64,000 nt of DNA from contig NC_081135.1 in assembly GCF_958295425.1 (NCBI RefSeq), positions 38,385,956 through 38,449,955 of the forward strand. Direction: 5' to 3'. Under the pieces are notes generated by a model that worked only from the letters and a program-made list of their open reading frames with translations, was not told the origin of the DNA and made no database searches. Below are positions 1-55,864 of this stretch, one piece after another. This DNA is from Solea solea. Its lineage: Eukaryota > Chordata > Actinopteri > Pleuronectiformes > Soleidae. Within the stretch, counting starts at the first letter, position 1; every line of letters starts with the position of its first letter. The translations under genes were made by a program, and so were the position numbers.

Positions 1-933
1 AGGGGGCAAACCAAAGAAATTCCCTTTAAACATGGACCGAGATGGATTTTTCTATGATTGATGCTGATTTTTACAATAAAGGCCGATAATTGATGCCAAT
101 TTATTTTGTCCAATATATAACGCAAAAACATTTTTTTTCATCTGATAAAATATAAACGTTTAATGCGAACAAATGATACAAAGAAAACTAGGTCTTCATA
201 ATCTACAGTAATCTTAGAGTTTTAGCAAAAATGTATTAAGTATATCAAGAACATACATGCGGAATGATAGATTATAATCTGGTCTGTCTGTAATTAATTC
301 AGTTCAACGTCAGTGAGTGAAATAATTCACATTTATTGTGATTCATTTATCTACACACACACAGAGACTGTCATTTTAACATGAAAGGAACATGTTCATA
401 ACTAAAGTACAGAGAGTGATTTTCATTTATCAGCTCAAGAGAGTCACAGCAGGGCAACACAGATTTACTTCATCTTCTTTCTTTTGTGAGTTCAAGTCAT
501 GAAGATGCAGAAGAAGCGATGATTATCCCACAGAGTCACAGTGTGAGATGATTGTCTTCAAACACTCGACCTCCACCTTCCTGCTCATCACCAACAGTCA
601 GCCACTATTGTTTACTGAGGGAGTCTCTCACACACGCACACGCACACGCACACACACACACGTACATGTAATGAGTCCCAGCTCTGATGAGGAGCAGCAC
701 AGCAGAACAATCCCTGTGTTTAACCTGCCACCAGGAGATGGGTCAGGCATTTTGTCCGTGTGTGTGTCCGTGTGTGTGTGTGAGACCACATTCATTCCAC
801 TCTATTTTCTACAAAAATTGCTTCAGAAAGTCTTCTCCAGATGAGCTCACTGGCCACGTTTTATTTTGAAAACTTCACAGACTTCACTTCGTTCATTCTT
901 TAAACTTTTCCTTTTATCCTTCATAATCTCATC

Positions 934-1182
934 CAGGGCTGCAACTAACCATCATTTCCATAATCGCGTCAACGTTTGGTCACGAAAATGTCGAAAAATG
1001 TTCATCAAACCTGGAAATGATGATGTTTCTCAAGTGTCTTGTTTTGTCCACTGGTTTCTTTGTTTTATGGAACAAAGAAATCAGAAAATATTCACATTTA
1101 AGAAGCTGAAAAATCAAGTAACTCTTGAAATAGTTGACGATTAATTAACTAATTGATTATTCAAGTCATTGTTTCAACCCTA
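934..1182 (+). mobile_element. MITE-like element family A, near full-length copy
   Basis: Begins cagggctgcaactaac and ends gtttcaaccct, which are imperfect terminal inverted repeats. It contains the family core tggaaatgatgatgtt, ttgttttgtccac, and attcacatttaagaagctga. Related sequence recurs at many places in the window. No coding capacity, so a nonautonomous DNA element is inferred. Confidence 0.55.
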
Positions 1183-1296
1183 AATCTGTAACTTTTTCAT
1201 CTGATCCTATCATCTTATAATATGCCAGAAATGAAATATATAATAATTCTTTGGCCACCTTCAATGAAATACTAGTTCCCTGTAATGGTTACACTG

Positions 1297-1515
1297 TAGG
1301 GCTTCAACGTTTATTTAATTAATCGATTATTAATCACCTTTTTCAAAATTAAAACCACCTTCTGAATTTTTCAGCTTTTTAAATGTGAATATTTTCTGCT
1401 TTCTTTGTTCTATAAAACAATGAAATCATTAAAACTGGATCATATTTAGTTTGTGGACAAAACAAGACATTTAAGAACATTATCATTTTGGTCTGGACCA
1501 AAAGATTAATGGATT
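1297..1515 (-). mobile_element. MITE-like element family A, inverted copy
   Basis: Starts gtagggcttcaac on the plus strand and runs through tttttcagctttttaaatgt and ttctttgttctataaaacaa, the reverse complement of the core of the copy at 934-1182. It is diverged and probably truncated. Confidence 0.5.
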
Positions 1516-2344
1516 ATTATTTGTTGTTTTTGTGAAGAGTTTTGTTTAAAAATCAGATTTTTGAATCAATCTACCAGCCCAGATATTAATACTGGCATAT
1601 GAAATCCTTTGAGCTCTGTGTCTTCTCATCAACTGTACAATAGCAGCAAAGGAAATGGCAAAAACAATAAATATAAACATAGTAGGATAAAGAAAATGAA
1701 CAAATTAGTGAACTAGAGTCATATCAGTGACGGAACTGTGTCAGAGATTGTAACTGGGGTCATTTTCTACATTACGTATTAATTCAACTGTCAACTGCAA
1801 CAAAATAAAGTGTAAACATCAACGACATTGAGCCACATTGTCAGGACAGACTCATATTTCATTCCTGGTGGTGGAAATGTTTTTATTTTAAACAAAAATA
1901 ATCTTCGTACAGTTGACATTTTGACTGTGGATCTAAAATAATCTCACAAACCATAAAGAAAAGAGTCATAATCACACTGGTCATGTTTGTGTAAACAGAA
2001 AAAGTCGTCCACTCAGCAGTTGGTTGCTTAGTTGCAGAAACGACCGTAACAAAAAACAACAGTAAACTGAAATTAAAAGCAGTTTTTATGTTGTTTTTTT
2101 TTGTTTATTTATGCTTGGACAAATTACATGTTTGCTTTTCACTCACTGATAATAGACAGTCAGGACGTCTGTGTCATCGTCCCCTAAAAGACACTGTGTC
2201 TGTCCAAAAAACAGCAGCTTTTCCAAAAGTCAAACTCTGGAGTCGCATGGACGTAGAAAACAGTCAAATCAAATGGTTTAGTGTGGATGTCGCCAATGTT
2301 TCTCTGTGAATTTATCACTATATATTTATATTAGGTCAGGAAAA

Positions 2345-2575
2345 AAAATGTAGTGTGTAATGTAAACGTTAGTCTGACTAAAACATGTTAGTCTGACTAA
2401 AACATGTTAATCTGACTAAAACTGGCCTTTTAAAATACACTTAAATATGGTTAGTCTGACTAAAACTGGCCTTTTGAAATACATGTAAACATGTTAGTCT
2501 GACTAAAACATGTTAATCTGACTAAAACTGGCCTTTTGAAATACATGTAAACCTGTTAGTCTGTCTAAAACTGGC
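2345..2575 (+). repeat. TTAGTCTGACTAA tandem repeat
   Basis: Six or seven occurrences of ttagtctgactaaaac and variants, spaced by catgtta or by ctggccttttgaaatacatg. The motif ttagtctgactaa is a palindrome around one central base. The longer unit is about 29 of 33 identical to the reverse complement of the minisatellite unit at 47405-48288. Confidence 0.7.
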
Positions 2576-2679
2576 CTTAAATATTATTTTTTGAGGGTTT
2601 TTATGACAGAAAATGACAAAAATTTTAGATATTTTATCTCTAAATGATGTAGTCGACCTGTGTTGCGTTGTGTGTGTGT

Positions 2680-2995
2680 TTTCCTGTATTTGTGACCTCT
2701 TGAGGACCTTATTTCTGTCATAAACACTGACGTTCTCATGACCAGTAGTCCTCATGGAGACCAAAACCTGGACCTTATTCTGTGGATCTTGGTGGGTTTG
2801 CTGACACATTTTAAAGCCAAGATTGTTCTGATAATAACTTTGGTCGTAGTCTGTGAAGACAAATTTTAATTTAAACCTTTGTGAGGACATTTTGTCTGGT
2901 CCTCACAACTATAGAAGACCTTTTGATAGTTAGTTTGGGGTTAGACATGAACTGTTTCACAACAGTCAGTGCAGAGTCCTGAGAAGACCAAGGAT
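2680..2995 (+). repeat. GGACC dispersed repeat, partial copy
   Basis: Contains tgaggaccttatttctgtca, cagtagtcctcatggagacc, acctggaccttat and cagagtcctgagaagacc. Variants of these occur in the same order near 30320-30560 and 63360-63480. No coding capacity. Confidence 0.5.
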
Positions 2996-4349
2996 CCATA
3001 AAAGTGAAAAGAAAACCAGACAAAGTTGTTTTTAATTCACAAATTTTTAATTCACTTAAACACTGGATGAATTAAGATTTCGTTGGAACTGCATTTGAGT
3101 CAAACCCTGATTCCTGTCACACAGAAAAAAGCACAAAGTTATCGATGGAGTGTTTGAGTGTAGTCGCCGATCACACTCTGTCCAACTCACTGATATCAAC
3201 AACAACAACAGACGCTTTACTGACACACGACTGCACCGAACATTAGAAATAAAACAAAACAAATAAACAAAAAAAACACTTTGATTTTCTTTTTCTTTTA
3301 AATACTCTCTGCGATTCTATTTTTCCTGGCACGATGAAATGAACTGACTTCACTGAGTTTTTCTCCTCTCTCAAAGTGGCTCAAAACACTCACACACAAG
3401 TTACTCAGCCAAAATAAAAGTATACCAGCAATAATTAATCCCGCGTCTCACGGGTATTTACAGACATTACAAGTGAGTCAAAACTCGCCACTTTTTTTCT
3501 TAATAAATGGCTCAAAAAAGTAGATTGTCATCGACTGCAGCAAAAACAAACTATTAATCTTTTATGTACTCGTTTTTTGGGAAAGAGAACTATAAAAAAA
3601 GTGGCAGAATACAATATAACTTTTTTTTTCTTTTTTCTTTTTTAATCCAGTAACTGCTTCTGTTTTTCTTTCACTCTCCGCTCGTCGTCTCTCTCAGGAC
3701 CGAGTCACTAATGTCTCCCCCCCAAAAACAAAATATTTAAAAAAACATGGAAATAAAAAAAAAAAAAACCTAAGAATAGCACACACGATGACAGCAATTC
3801 TAACCATAATCACAACAATAATAACAATAATGATAATAATAATCATGGATAAAGATAGCAATAAATAGGGTTGGTGAAGTTTTAAGTGCGGGTAGGTGTG
3901 GTGAAACACAAGACTGTGGCCACCAATTAGAGAGAGGGAAAGGAGGATGGAGAGAGAGAGAGAGAGAGAGGAAGAGTGAAGGGGTGGAATATACCGCACA
4001 TAAAGTGACTGATTGTTTGGTTGCTGAATCTCCGCTCTGTCCCTCTTTTTTTTTTTTTTCTCGTATAAGCGGCCGGTGCCAGCGAGGTTTTTAGGAGTCG
4101 TGGGCACACACACACACACAGAGGCCTGAGTGTCCATCAGGACGCCACATCCTCTCCATGTCCTCCTCCCTGGCAGACCGTCCGTCCGCCGTCCGTCCGC
4201 CGGCCGCTCTGGCATTTTTCAAGACACAGTTGAGGATTTTTGCAAGTGTGGTCGTGACAGACACGGAAGTTTGCCCTCACTGAAATCATCGCTGCCACTT
4301 CAAATAATAAATGTGCTGCAGCCACTTTAACCCTCTCATGACCGTCAGG

Positions 4350-5678
4350 ATATTCAGTTCCGCCTGGATTTATTTAACTTTCACTTTCCATTTCTGGTTA
4401 TTCAACCATTTTGTAATGACGGTGCTGAGAAGTTTATAAACCACTCACTCTCCCACACCAAACCTCAGAGAGAAAATCCGTGATTTTAACATCACAGCAC
4501 ACAGGAGTTGTTGATCCACTGCTGCCTCCATCACTAAGTTCAAATGTCTTATTTTGTGACTTTGGCATTTGAAATCCTTTGTTCAGATTGACCTCAGTGA
4601 CACAAAGTGACCACACGAGGCAGCAGTAGACCAGCAGCTCCTGTGTCCCTGTTAGCTAAAATGCAGATTATCTCTATGGACTTTGGTGGAGGAAAGTAGA
4701 AACCTAAGAACTGATGATATAAATCAACAAACATGTTCTTTTTTTATTACATGAGCTTTGTGGCTAAAACCTATTTTTCTCTTGTGTCCCTGGTGACGGT
4801 CATGTTTTCAGTGAGGTTACGCATCGGTGTCTGTCTGATTTCCGGCCGCATCAGAATATTGTGTCAGTGCCTCATACAACCATGCTTCAAAAAAAAAAAA
4901 CCCTGAACTGTCTCTTTCAAAGCCAGAACACCAACAGACGGGGGGGGGGGTCACATTTACCAGATTTCAGAGTCTCTGTGAAGAGTAAGTGCTGGATGGG
5001 TCTGGTAATGAGTGTGGAGCGTGAGGGTAAAGTGAGGACAGGACGTGGTGTGGCCGTGTCCACGCTTTCAGGCAGGCGACAGCATCAGCAACATCAGTGT
5101 GTGTCCTGAGGATTTTTTTTTTTCCGATTGTGGAGGCCTCAGAAAGGCCCCTGGATCCAAATGTCCATCAGCGGGGTTGGCGTCAACCCAGCGTGTCGGG
5201 AGTTACGTCCCGTGGCGCTTGCTGTGCTCAAACTTGGAGAAAGAGGAGCACAGACCTTCACTCAGTGGAGTGTGTTTTCTGGTGACTCACTGATGAGTGT
5301 AAAGTTTCTGCAGAGTCCCTTTTTAGTGTTTGTGCCTGTTTTTGAAGTTTGGAGGCCTGAGCAGCAGAAGTTTCACCTGCTAATAAACGTCTGGAGTAAA
5401 TAATTCTCTGGAAAAAACTGTTTCACAGTTACACAACCACCACAGCCGTGGCACAGCACCCTGCAAACCTGCTGTCTGAGGTAATTTCACTCCACCAATC
5501 AGGTTTTCACAGATGTCTGTCCGGGATTGTCAATATTTCAGTCTAATGGTTTCTTTATACCTACAAAGACATTTCTGTCTCTTACAGTTTCTGTGCAGTC
5601 GCATTTGTCTCCAGTTCTTTTTTTTGTTTCTTCTCCCTCTCTTTTTTCCATGAACCTCTCCTTTCTGTGAGTCAGTCT
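4350..5678 (-). other. satb2: satb2 probable 3' UTR
   Basis: The region directly follows the stop codon. On the minus strand AATAAA hexamers occur near 4743-4748 and 4370-4375, giving possible polyadenylation sites about 0.9 and 1.3 kb after the stop. No further coding sequence is seen. The distal part holds a MITE-like copy (about 4425-4690), so the shorter end may be the real one. The true 3' end cannot be fixed from sequence alone. Confidence 0.4.
4425..4690 (+). mobile_element. Palindromic MITE-like element family B, copy 1
   Basis: Starts ccactcactctcccacacca and carries the family modules gatccactgctgcctccatc and cacacgaggcagcagtagac. The end (attatctctatggactttgg) is degenerate. See the other copies at 19848, 50580, 54398 and 54819. 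Confidence 0.6.
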
Positions 5679-48921
<43,243 letters not shown>

Positions 48922-48965
48922 CCTCCTCCACAACCCCAGAGGAGCCCCAGCCAGAGAGAGCGAGT
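48922..48965 (-). other. satb2: satb2 5' UTR part of first coding exon
   Basis: The minus strand reads ACCTGTGCGCAG, an acceptor, immediately before 48965. The next 44 nt run without a start codon to the ATG at 48919-48921, which sits in GAGGATGG, a good Kozak context. The acceptor implies splicing from an upstream noncoding exon. Confidence 0.75.
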
Positions 48966-49356
48966 CTGCGCACAGGTAAACGTCACAGTCAGCATTTTAG
49001 AACGTCAGTCTGAACCTTTAAAGGTCCATTTTTAACTCTGCCTGTGAAAGCACACACAGCTGAGCCACAGTGTCACACTGTGACATGTTGCTTACACTTT
49101 ATTTTCACTTCAAAATAAACTGCACAGCTGCTGCTGCTGCCGATGCCAAATGTGTATTAATCCATGACTGAAAATAGTCCCCAGAACAGGAAAAATGCTC
49201 TGTTTACTTTAGCGCCTGCCAAACACTACACTGCCCTGTTGTTTACGCACGTCATTTTTGCCCTTTTTAAAAAGTCAAACCATATATTTGTGACCCATTT
49301 CTGAGGCGGGTTTGTAGCTCAGAGGCACAGAGTTGTTGTTGGCAGAAAGAAATTAT

Positions 49357-49360
<4 letters not shown>

Positions 49361-49416
<56 letters not shown>
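49361..49416. repeat. (TA)n microsatellite
   Basis: About 28 AT units; next to it are ATATATGTATATGTGTG transitional repeats. Confidence 0.95.
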
Positions 49417-49421
<5 letters not shown>

Positions 49422-50214
49422 TATGTATATGTGTGTGTATAAACACAAACACCATCCCTGAGCGTTCAGTGGAAGAAATGACGCGTGCGTTTTTAGACAA
49501 ACGTTAAAATATAGAGAAGAAGAAAACACGGGAGTGTAAACATGTCTTCACAGACATACTCAACGTGACCCATAATCTTCACGACAAGTCGTAGAGGCGT
49601 GGCCTGACAGTAGCTAGAGCGAGACAATCACGTAAACACAGGCTAAAAGGAGGAAGTGTGTGCAGTCAAAGATTTTGGCCACGTCAACAACACGCCGATA
49701 GATTGCAATTCGATGTACGTCGTGGTAAAGTAGGATTTGGTACGAATGATAATTTAAGTATGAACAGACTCACACGTGTGTACGTTAGTAAACACACTCT
49801 TTTCCAACATTGAACACGTTATCTCTAACGTTCACTGTAAAATCAAACAGGGACGTCATTCAGCTTCTTTTCTGCCATCGTTACTGTGTTCTTACGCAGA
49901 AACCGTTTATCGTGTAAAATAAGATCATTTTTGTACGATTCACCACCAAAACTCACATTAACGGTCACTAAAGTCACTCACATTGTCCCGATAAAGATAA
50001 ACTACAGTAAAAATCTCAACGCTGAGTGGTTACCGTGACGACAAGTGTCTTTGCATTGACTCTGTCTGTTGTTGGGGCGACAATTTCCTTTGTCAACAGA
50101 GCGGATGGACAGATGTGATGTTTGCTGGCTTTTCCACACTTACATACACTATCTTTAATATGAATCTGTGTGTGTGTGTGTGTGTGTGTGTGTGAGTGAG
50201 CAGTGTCCCCTGAT

Positions 50215-50395
50215 AAGGGGACGTCAGCCAAACGTCTAATTCAGGGTAATGGCATTAGAAACGCTGCCAGGCCTGACAGTGAGGGACATGCGCCAAAGTA
50301 TCACAGAGCAGCCAGCTCACTCACTCACGCCAAATGGACTGCTTTTATTTACCCACAAGCCCCTGGACAATATCTGCCAGCCTGTGTGAACACAC
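50215..50395. promoter_or_regulatory. Candidate conserved noncoding element
   Basis: Repeat-free block with tctaattcagggtaatggca, ggcctgacagtgagggacat and caatatctgccagcctgtgt. A GT tract bounds it on the left and a CA tract on the right. Function inferred only. Confidence 0.27.
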
Positions 50396-50579
50396 ACACA
50401 CACACACACACACACAACACACACACACACATGCTGAAGAGAAAGAAAGAGATTAGAAACTATGGAAAAAAAATAAAGAGGGAGGAGCCTGAAGAGGTAA
50501 TCATGTGATTCTGAGATTCAGCAGATTTTAACAAAACACTCACCCAGAGTAAAATATGCATTTGCATTTGCAGAGTTTG

Positions 50580-50955
50580 TGTTCACGTCTTTATTTGACT
50601 GTTTTACAGACTTTTTCTGGCAGGAAACTGAGTTTGTAACCCACTCACTCTCCCACACCAAAGCCCATAGAGAAAATGAGTGATATTAACATCACACACA
50701 CACAGGAGTCGTTGATCCACTGCTGCCTCCATCACTAAGTTCACATGTGTTATTTTGTAAATTCGGCGTTTGAGAATCTTCATTCAGATTGACCTCAGTG
50801 ACACAAAGTGACCACACGAGGCAGCAGAGGACCAGCAGCTCCTGTGTCCCTGTGAGCTTAAATCACTGATTTTGTCTATGGGCTATGGTGTGGCAGGATA
50901 AACATTTTACAAACCGTAGTTTCTGTGAGATGAAGTGGCAAACATGTTTTTAATC
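50580..50955 (+). mobile_element. Palindromic MITE-like element family B, copy 3
   Basis: Left gttcacgtctttatttgact and ccactcactctcccacacca; internal gatccactgctgcctccatc and cacacgaggcagcagaggac; right aaatcactgattttgtctat. Same module order as 54819-55115. Confidence 0.7.
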
Positions 50956-51599
50956 ACACATACATTCTTTTAAATTAGATCTGTTTCCCTTTGTCCCCGC
51001 TAACCCCTCCCTCCTTCCCTCCCTCCTTCCCTCCCTCCTTCCCTTGTTCTATACCTTCTCCACTAACTCACTCTTACACAACAAATACAAACACACACAG
51101 ACACAGCGAGTCTGTGTCTGTGAAGTATTAAGAGCTCGGGCAAAATTTCCAAATGAACAATAAATTAAAAACATTAGCGTTGGCGTGATTAAAAAGTGCA
51201 GCAGAGTTTATTAAAAGAGTTTTGATGTGAACTATAATTCACTTCAATAAATCCCAACACTAACAATGTTGTTGTAGCTACAGCCAAGAAGAACAAGTGA
51301 ACATCGCCGAGCGCTGGAGTCCAACTCAGCCGCTGCCATTTACAGCCACCGCGTCACCACCGCGTCACACACATGACAGTCAGCAGGCCTGTCCCTGCAG
51401 GTGTGTGTTTGTGATGCAGTTTAACAAAACAACACAATCCTCTGACAAACACGAGGATTCTTCGCATGAAAACATCATAAAACCACTTTACTAATCAATG
51501 CGTGTAATCATGAACAGATGAAGAACAGAACAAATGATCAAACTCGTGTAAATAAAAGTGTTGTGACCCGTCAAAGTCAGTTAAATGTCAAATTCTGTT

Positions 51600-51760
51600 G
51601 ATTATTGGTCCATAAATTGTTGATCAGTGTTTGTCAAAACTGGAAATGATGACGTTTTAATGATTTCTTTGTTTTACGGAGCAAAAGAAAACAGAAAATA
51701 TTCACATTTAAGAGGCTGAAAAATCACACAAAATAATAATGGATACATTTTTCGAGCAGA
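51600..51760 (+). mobile_element. MITE-like element family A, partial copy
   Basis: Contains attattggtccataaattgt, actggaaatgatgacgtttt, ggagcaaaagaaaacagaaa and attcacatttaagaggctga, aligned with the core of 934-1182. Confidence 0.55.
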
Positions 51761-53489
51761 GACGTGAAACTGACCTTCACTGATCAGGAAATGATCAATA
51801 ACATGTTGATTTTCTTTAATAAAGATAAAATGTGTAGGATTTTCTCAGAAAATCGTATGAGAAAACTTTATTTTCCACCTAAAATGTCAGAAAATATTGA
51901 AAAATATTGTTTGTCAATATTTTTTTCGAGACATGAAACGGTCTGTTGATCACTCAGTTTGTTTCCATTCAGGTTAAAAGTCAGATTATAGTCAAACTAA
52001 GACAATAATTCAGTTTTATTAATGTCGTACAAACACATTAGTCTGACTAACATCGAGCTAGTCTTAGTCAGACTAACATACCTGGATAATGTGACTCATA
52101 GTCTGATTACTCCTGCATGTAAACACTTAGTCAGACTACTGTGGGTTTTCTCCAGTCTCCTCCCACAGTTTAAAACATGCAGATTAGGGAGTAGATAAAG
52201 TGGACACTTGAAATTTGCCGTAGGTCAGAGAGTGAGAGTGAATGGTTTTTGTCTCTGTGTCCACACTGTGACTCCGCCTTTCACTCTGTCAGCTGGGATT
52301 AGCACCAGCGACCCTCATGACCCTCATTTGGAGGATAAAGATGAATGAGTGAATGACTCAGGATTCATAACTAACTAAAAAAATCATAATCCTGAACAGA
52401 ATCTGTTTTTATCATCTGCAAGTCCTGTCCTGTCCTGTCCTGCTGTAGCTCCTCCCCCTTTCACCTCTACACACTCCTGCTGTGACGATCCCTATCAGGA
52501 CATGTCCTCAGTCCTCAGAGACATCTCACCATCTCACCTGGACACACACACACACACACACACTCCTGCTGGTTTTTAACAGATAAACTAAAATCCAAGT
52601 CTGTGTTTTCTTTTTCTTTCTTTTTTTTTTATCAACCTTTGCTCACATGGTGCCATCCCATAGATAACATGTGCTGCCTCACCTTTAGCAGATATACAGT
52701 AAAGCGTGTGTGTGTGTGTGTGGTCACATGACACACGCTCTTTATTTACTCGTCAGTGGAGACGAAAATCAACGAGAGATTATAAAATGACATCATTTGA
52801 CTTCATACATGTGGTCATTTACACAGATTTATTCCTAAAAATCAGGTTTCTGAACGTTTTTACTCACAGCCTGCTTTTATCTGATCATTTAACATACATT
52901 TCAAATTAAAAGCCATTATTTCTATTTCAAATCAGTCATTTTTAAAGAAAATGTGAGTGTTCTTCAATTTTATCCCTTTAAAAATGAACTGTATATTAAT
53001 AATAAGTTAATAGATTAGTAATTTATATTTATTTTGTTATTCTGCTTTGATTTACTGCATTTTACTGTGAAATTCAATTTCAAAATATTACTTTAGTCAA
53101 TCATTTGCGTTAAAAGCCATAAAATACAACTAAGACTAAAATGTAGTTTTTCCCAATATTTCTGCTTATTAAACACCACTTTGTTCATATATTTATTTTC
53201 TATAAGTTATAAACAAGTGTCACGACCCTGCAGATTCATCATGTGACTCTTCATCATTATTATTATGTTAGGTAACGGCTGAATAACGTGTGACTTTATT
53301 TAAAGTGCAAACTTCAGCTGCAACGAAATGTAACCTGTGACTTCTTTGATCATCAATAACGTCTTAAGTGAGTGAAATAGAAAAATAAAACCAACATTTG
53401 ACTTTAGTGTTTGGTGCTTTTGTACTTGGAGCGCTGAAGCTTCACAGTGTGTAAAATAAAGTTTATTCTTAATAATTAAAACCACGTTT

Positions 53490-53590
53490 CTGTGATGTTC
53501 CAGCTTCTTAAATGTGAATATTTTCTGTTTTCTTTTGCTCCATAAAACAAAGAAATCGTTCAAAGTGAACATCTTTGTTAGCTGCAGCCG
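53490..53590 (-). mobile_element. MITE-like element family A, partial inverted copy
   Basis: Contains tccagcttcttaaatgtgaa and tcttttgctccataaaacaa and ends gttagctgcagccg, the reverse complement of the family's left end. Confidence 0.55.
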
Positions 53591-53884
53591 TAAAGACGTC
53601 AGTTATTGTTAAAAAATGTGTATAATATGCACTATATATATATTAATAGATCTGTGTCTGTAGATAAGATGTCATATCTTCTAGATTAGACACTGATGAT
53701 AATCCATGTTCTTATAGATTACACTGTATTTGCTTATTGATCACATGTCACATGTTTATTGTCCCGACATAAAAAAGCCATTTGAACCACATGTAAATAC
53801 AATAATGACCTGTGTGTGAACTGGATATCACCACATCCTCACTCACTCACTCACACACTGATAAACACTAATCTGTTTTGGGGG

Positions 53885-54235
53885 ATTACTCTTGGTCAAT
53901 CCGCGTTGTACGAGCGGCGTGTGAACGCGGTGGAACACGCCTTTGATAAGAGACGCCGTCGTCCATCGACACGTATCTGTTGCCAAACAATGAGATTATT
54001 ATCGGGCCGCTCGCCGCGGCGCGATAGCTGCAGCTGTTAATGAAGACGAGATAAGACGAGCTGGTGGAAAAAAAGAAAGATGGACTAATGTAATGTGTTT
54101 TTGATAAGACCACAGTCCTGACACATTTCCCAATTTATGGCCTCGCTGGGCAACTGTCATAAACACTCCTCACACCAATGTGTACAATTAATTATTAGGC
54201 CTTTTCCCGTCAAAGAAATCCTCTTAAAGACACAG
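53885..54235. promoter_or_regulatory. Candidate conserved noncoding element (TCF/GATA/homeodomain-like motifs)
   Basis: Repeat-free block containing ctttgataag (53941-53950; TCF/LEF-like plus GATAAG), gagattattatcgggccgct, tgaagacgagataagacgag, cccaatttatggcctcgctg and caattaattattaggc. It sits about 7.6 kb downstream of the putative first exon. Function is inference; this is among the most convincing candidates by motif density. Confidence 0.33.
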
Positions 54236-54397
54236 TAAGGGAGGATTTTTGTGGCATTTTTGATCAATAATTACGCACAAAAAAAAGCAATAAAATGTGT
54301 CAATGGCTCTAATGTCGCTAAAGAAACGGATTTTAGCCACTTATTAAAAGACGGCTAATAAAATCTATGTTAGTTTAAGTCTATGATATCTAAAGAA

Positions 54398-54712
54398 CAC
54401 GTTCACGTCTTTATCTCACTGTGAGACGGACTTTTCCAACCACTCACTCTCCCACACCAAACCTCATAGAGAAAATCAGTGATTTTAGCTGGCGGGGACA
54501 CAGGAGCTGCTGGTCCTCTGCTGCCTCGTGTGGTCACTTTGTCACTGAGGTCAATCTGAACAACAGATTTCACATGCTGAATTTTACAAAATAAGATATT
54601 TAAACTTAGTGATGGAGGCAGCAGTGGATCAACAACTCCTGTGTGTGTGATGTTAAAATCACTGATTTTCTCCATGGGGTTTGGTGTGGGAAAATCTGTG
54701 GTGTAAATACAT
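54398..54712 (-). mobile_element. Palindromic MITE-like element family B, copy 4
   Basis: Starts cacgttcacgtctttatctc and ccactcactctcccacacca, but the interior order is inverted relative to its neighbour at 54819 (gctgcctcgtgtggtcactt first, then gaggcagcagtggatcaaca). Confidence 0.7.
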
Positions 54713-54818
54713 GACATTTGCTCCTCCTTTTGAGATTTTAACCAATCACAGAGCAGTTCAGAGAGCGATTTCGTCACCTGTTGGTTGTTCTTTCAAGTTC
54801 ACAATATCTTCACAACAT

Positions 54819-55115
54819 GTTCACGTCTTTATCTCACTGTTAAACAGTGAAACTGAAGTTTGTAAACCACTCACTCTCCCACACCAAAGCCCATAGAGAA
54901 AATCAGTGATTTTAACATCACACACACACACAGGAGTCGTTGATCCACTGCTGCCTCCATCACTAAGTTCAAATGTCTTATTTTGTCACTTCAGCATTTG
55001 AAATTCTTTGTTTGGATTTATTTCAGTGACACAAAGTGACCACACGAGGCAGCAGTAGAGCAGCAGCTCCTGTGTCCCTGTGAGCTTAAATCACTGATTT
55101 TCTCTATGGGGTTGA
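54819..55115 (+). mobile_element. Palindromic MITE-like element family B, copy 5
   Basis: gttcacgtctttatctcact, ccactcactctcccacacca, gatccactgctgcctccatc, cacacgaggcagcagtagag and aaatcactgattttctctat in order. It lies about 100 bp from copy 4 in opposite orientation. Confidence 0.7.
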
Positions 55116-55864
55116 TGATATTGATGAATTAAACTGATAGTGTGTCACCAATAATCTGATTAATCTTCATATTTGTACTCTGACAGAAGCGATGTTTGTC
55201 CCGTATCACGTTTGATTGTGGGCCACCATCGTCTCTTTGTTTTTGTTTGTTTTTTTGATGATGATAAGCTTCACTATCAAATTCCACATTATTACACGTT
55301 GTAGTCATAACAAATACACACGACGCAGACACGCCCGAGCAAATGGAAGAGTGGGACACAACAACAAACACACCTATAAACAATACGTCCATAAACACAC
55401 ACACACACACACACATGTAATTCAAGGCCAGTCTAAACTCTTTAAATCACACACTGATCGTTAGCGTCCACATAAAAGCCGCTCTACACTTTTTAATTCC
55501 TGCTCTCCTTTCTTTTGTTTTGTTTTTTTTAAATCGTTTATCGTCGTCTTTATTTTTGTCAACTGAAAAAAAAAAACACGTGAAGTGAAGTCGTCTCCGG
55601 CTGTTTTAACGAGGAGGTGAGAGGTTTGAACAGCAGGTCAGCGTTTTAAAAAGATGGAATGAAGGAGAAGGAACCTGTTTTTATGTTTCCTCCTGCACAC
55701 GCACACGCACACGCACACACACGCACACGCACACACTGTAATCTCATTGTATCAGGTCCACAGCAGTGAACGCTCAGGTTTAAAAACAGCATCCTGAAAA
55801 GCAGGATGAGACGTTCAGGTGCGTCAGTAAAAAACAAAAAAACACAACTCACCCTCAAATACAG

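Larger units (their letters stand above)
1..4349. other. Intergenic DNA downstream of satb2
   Basis: AT-rich, with no credible gene on either strand; open frames are short and low-complexity. It holds MITE family A copies (934-1182 and about 1297-1515), TTAGTC tandem repeats (2345-2575), a GGACC-family fragment (2680-2995), a polypyrimidine patch on the minus strand (3945-3975), and small A/T microsatellites (3810-3850). Confidence 0.6.
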
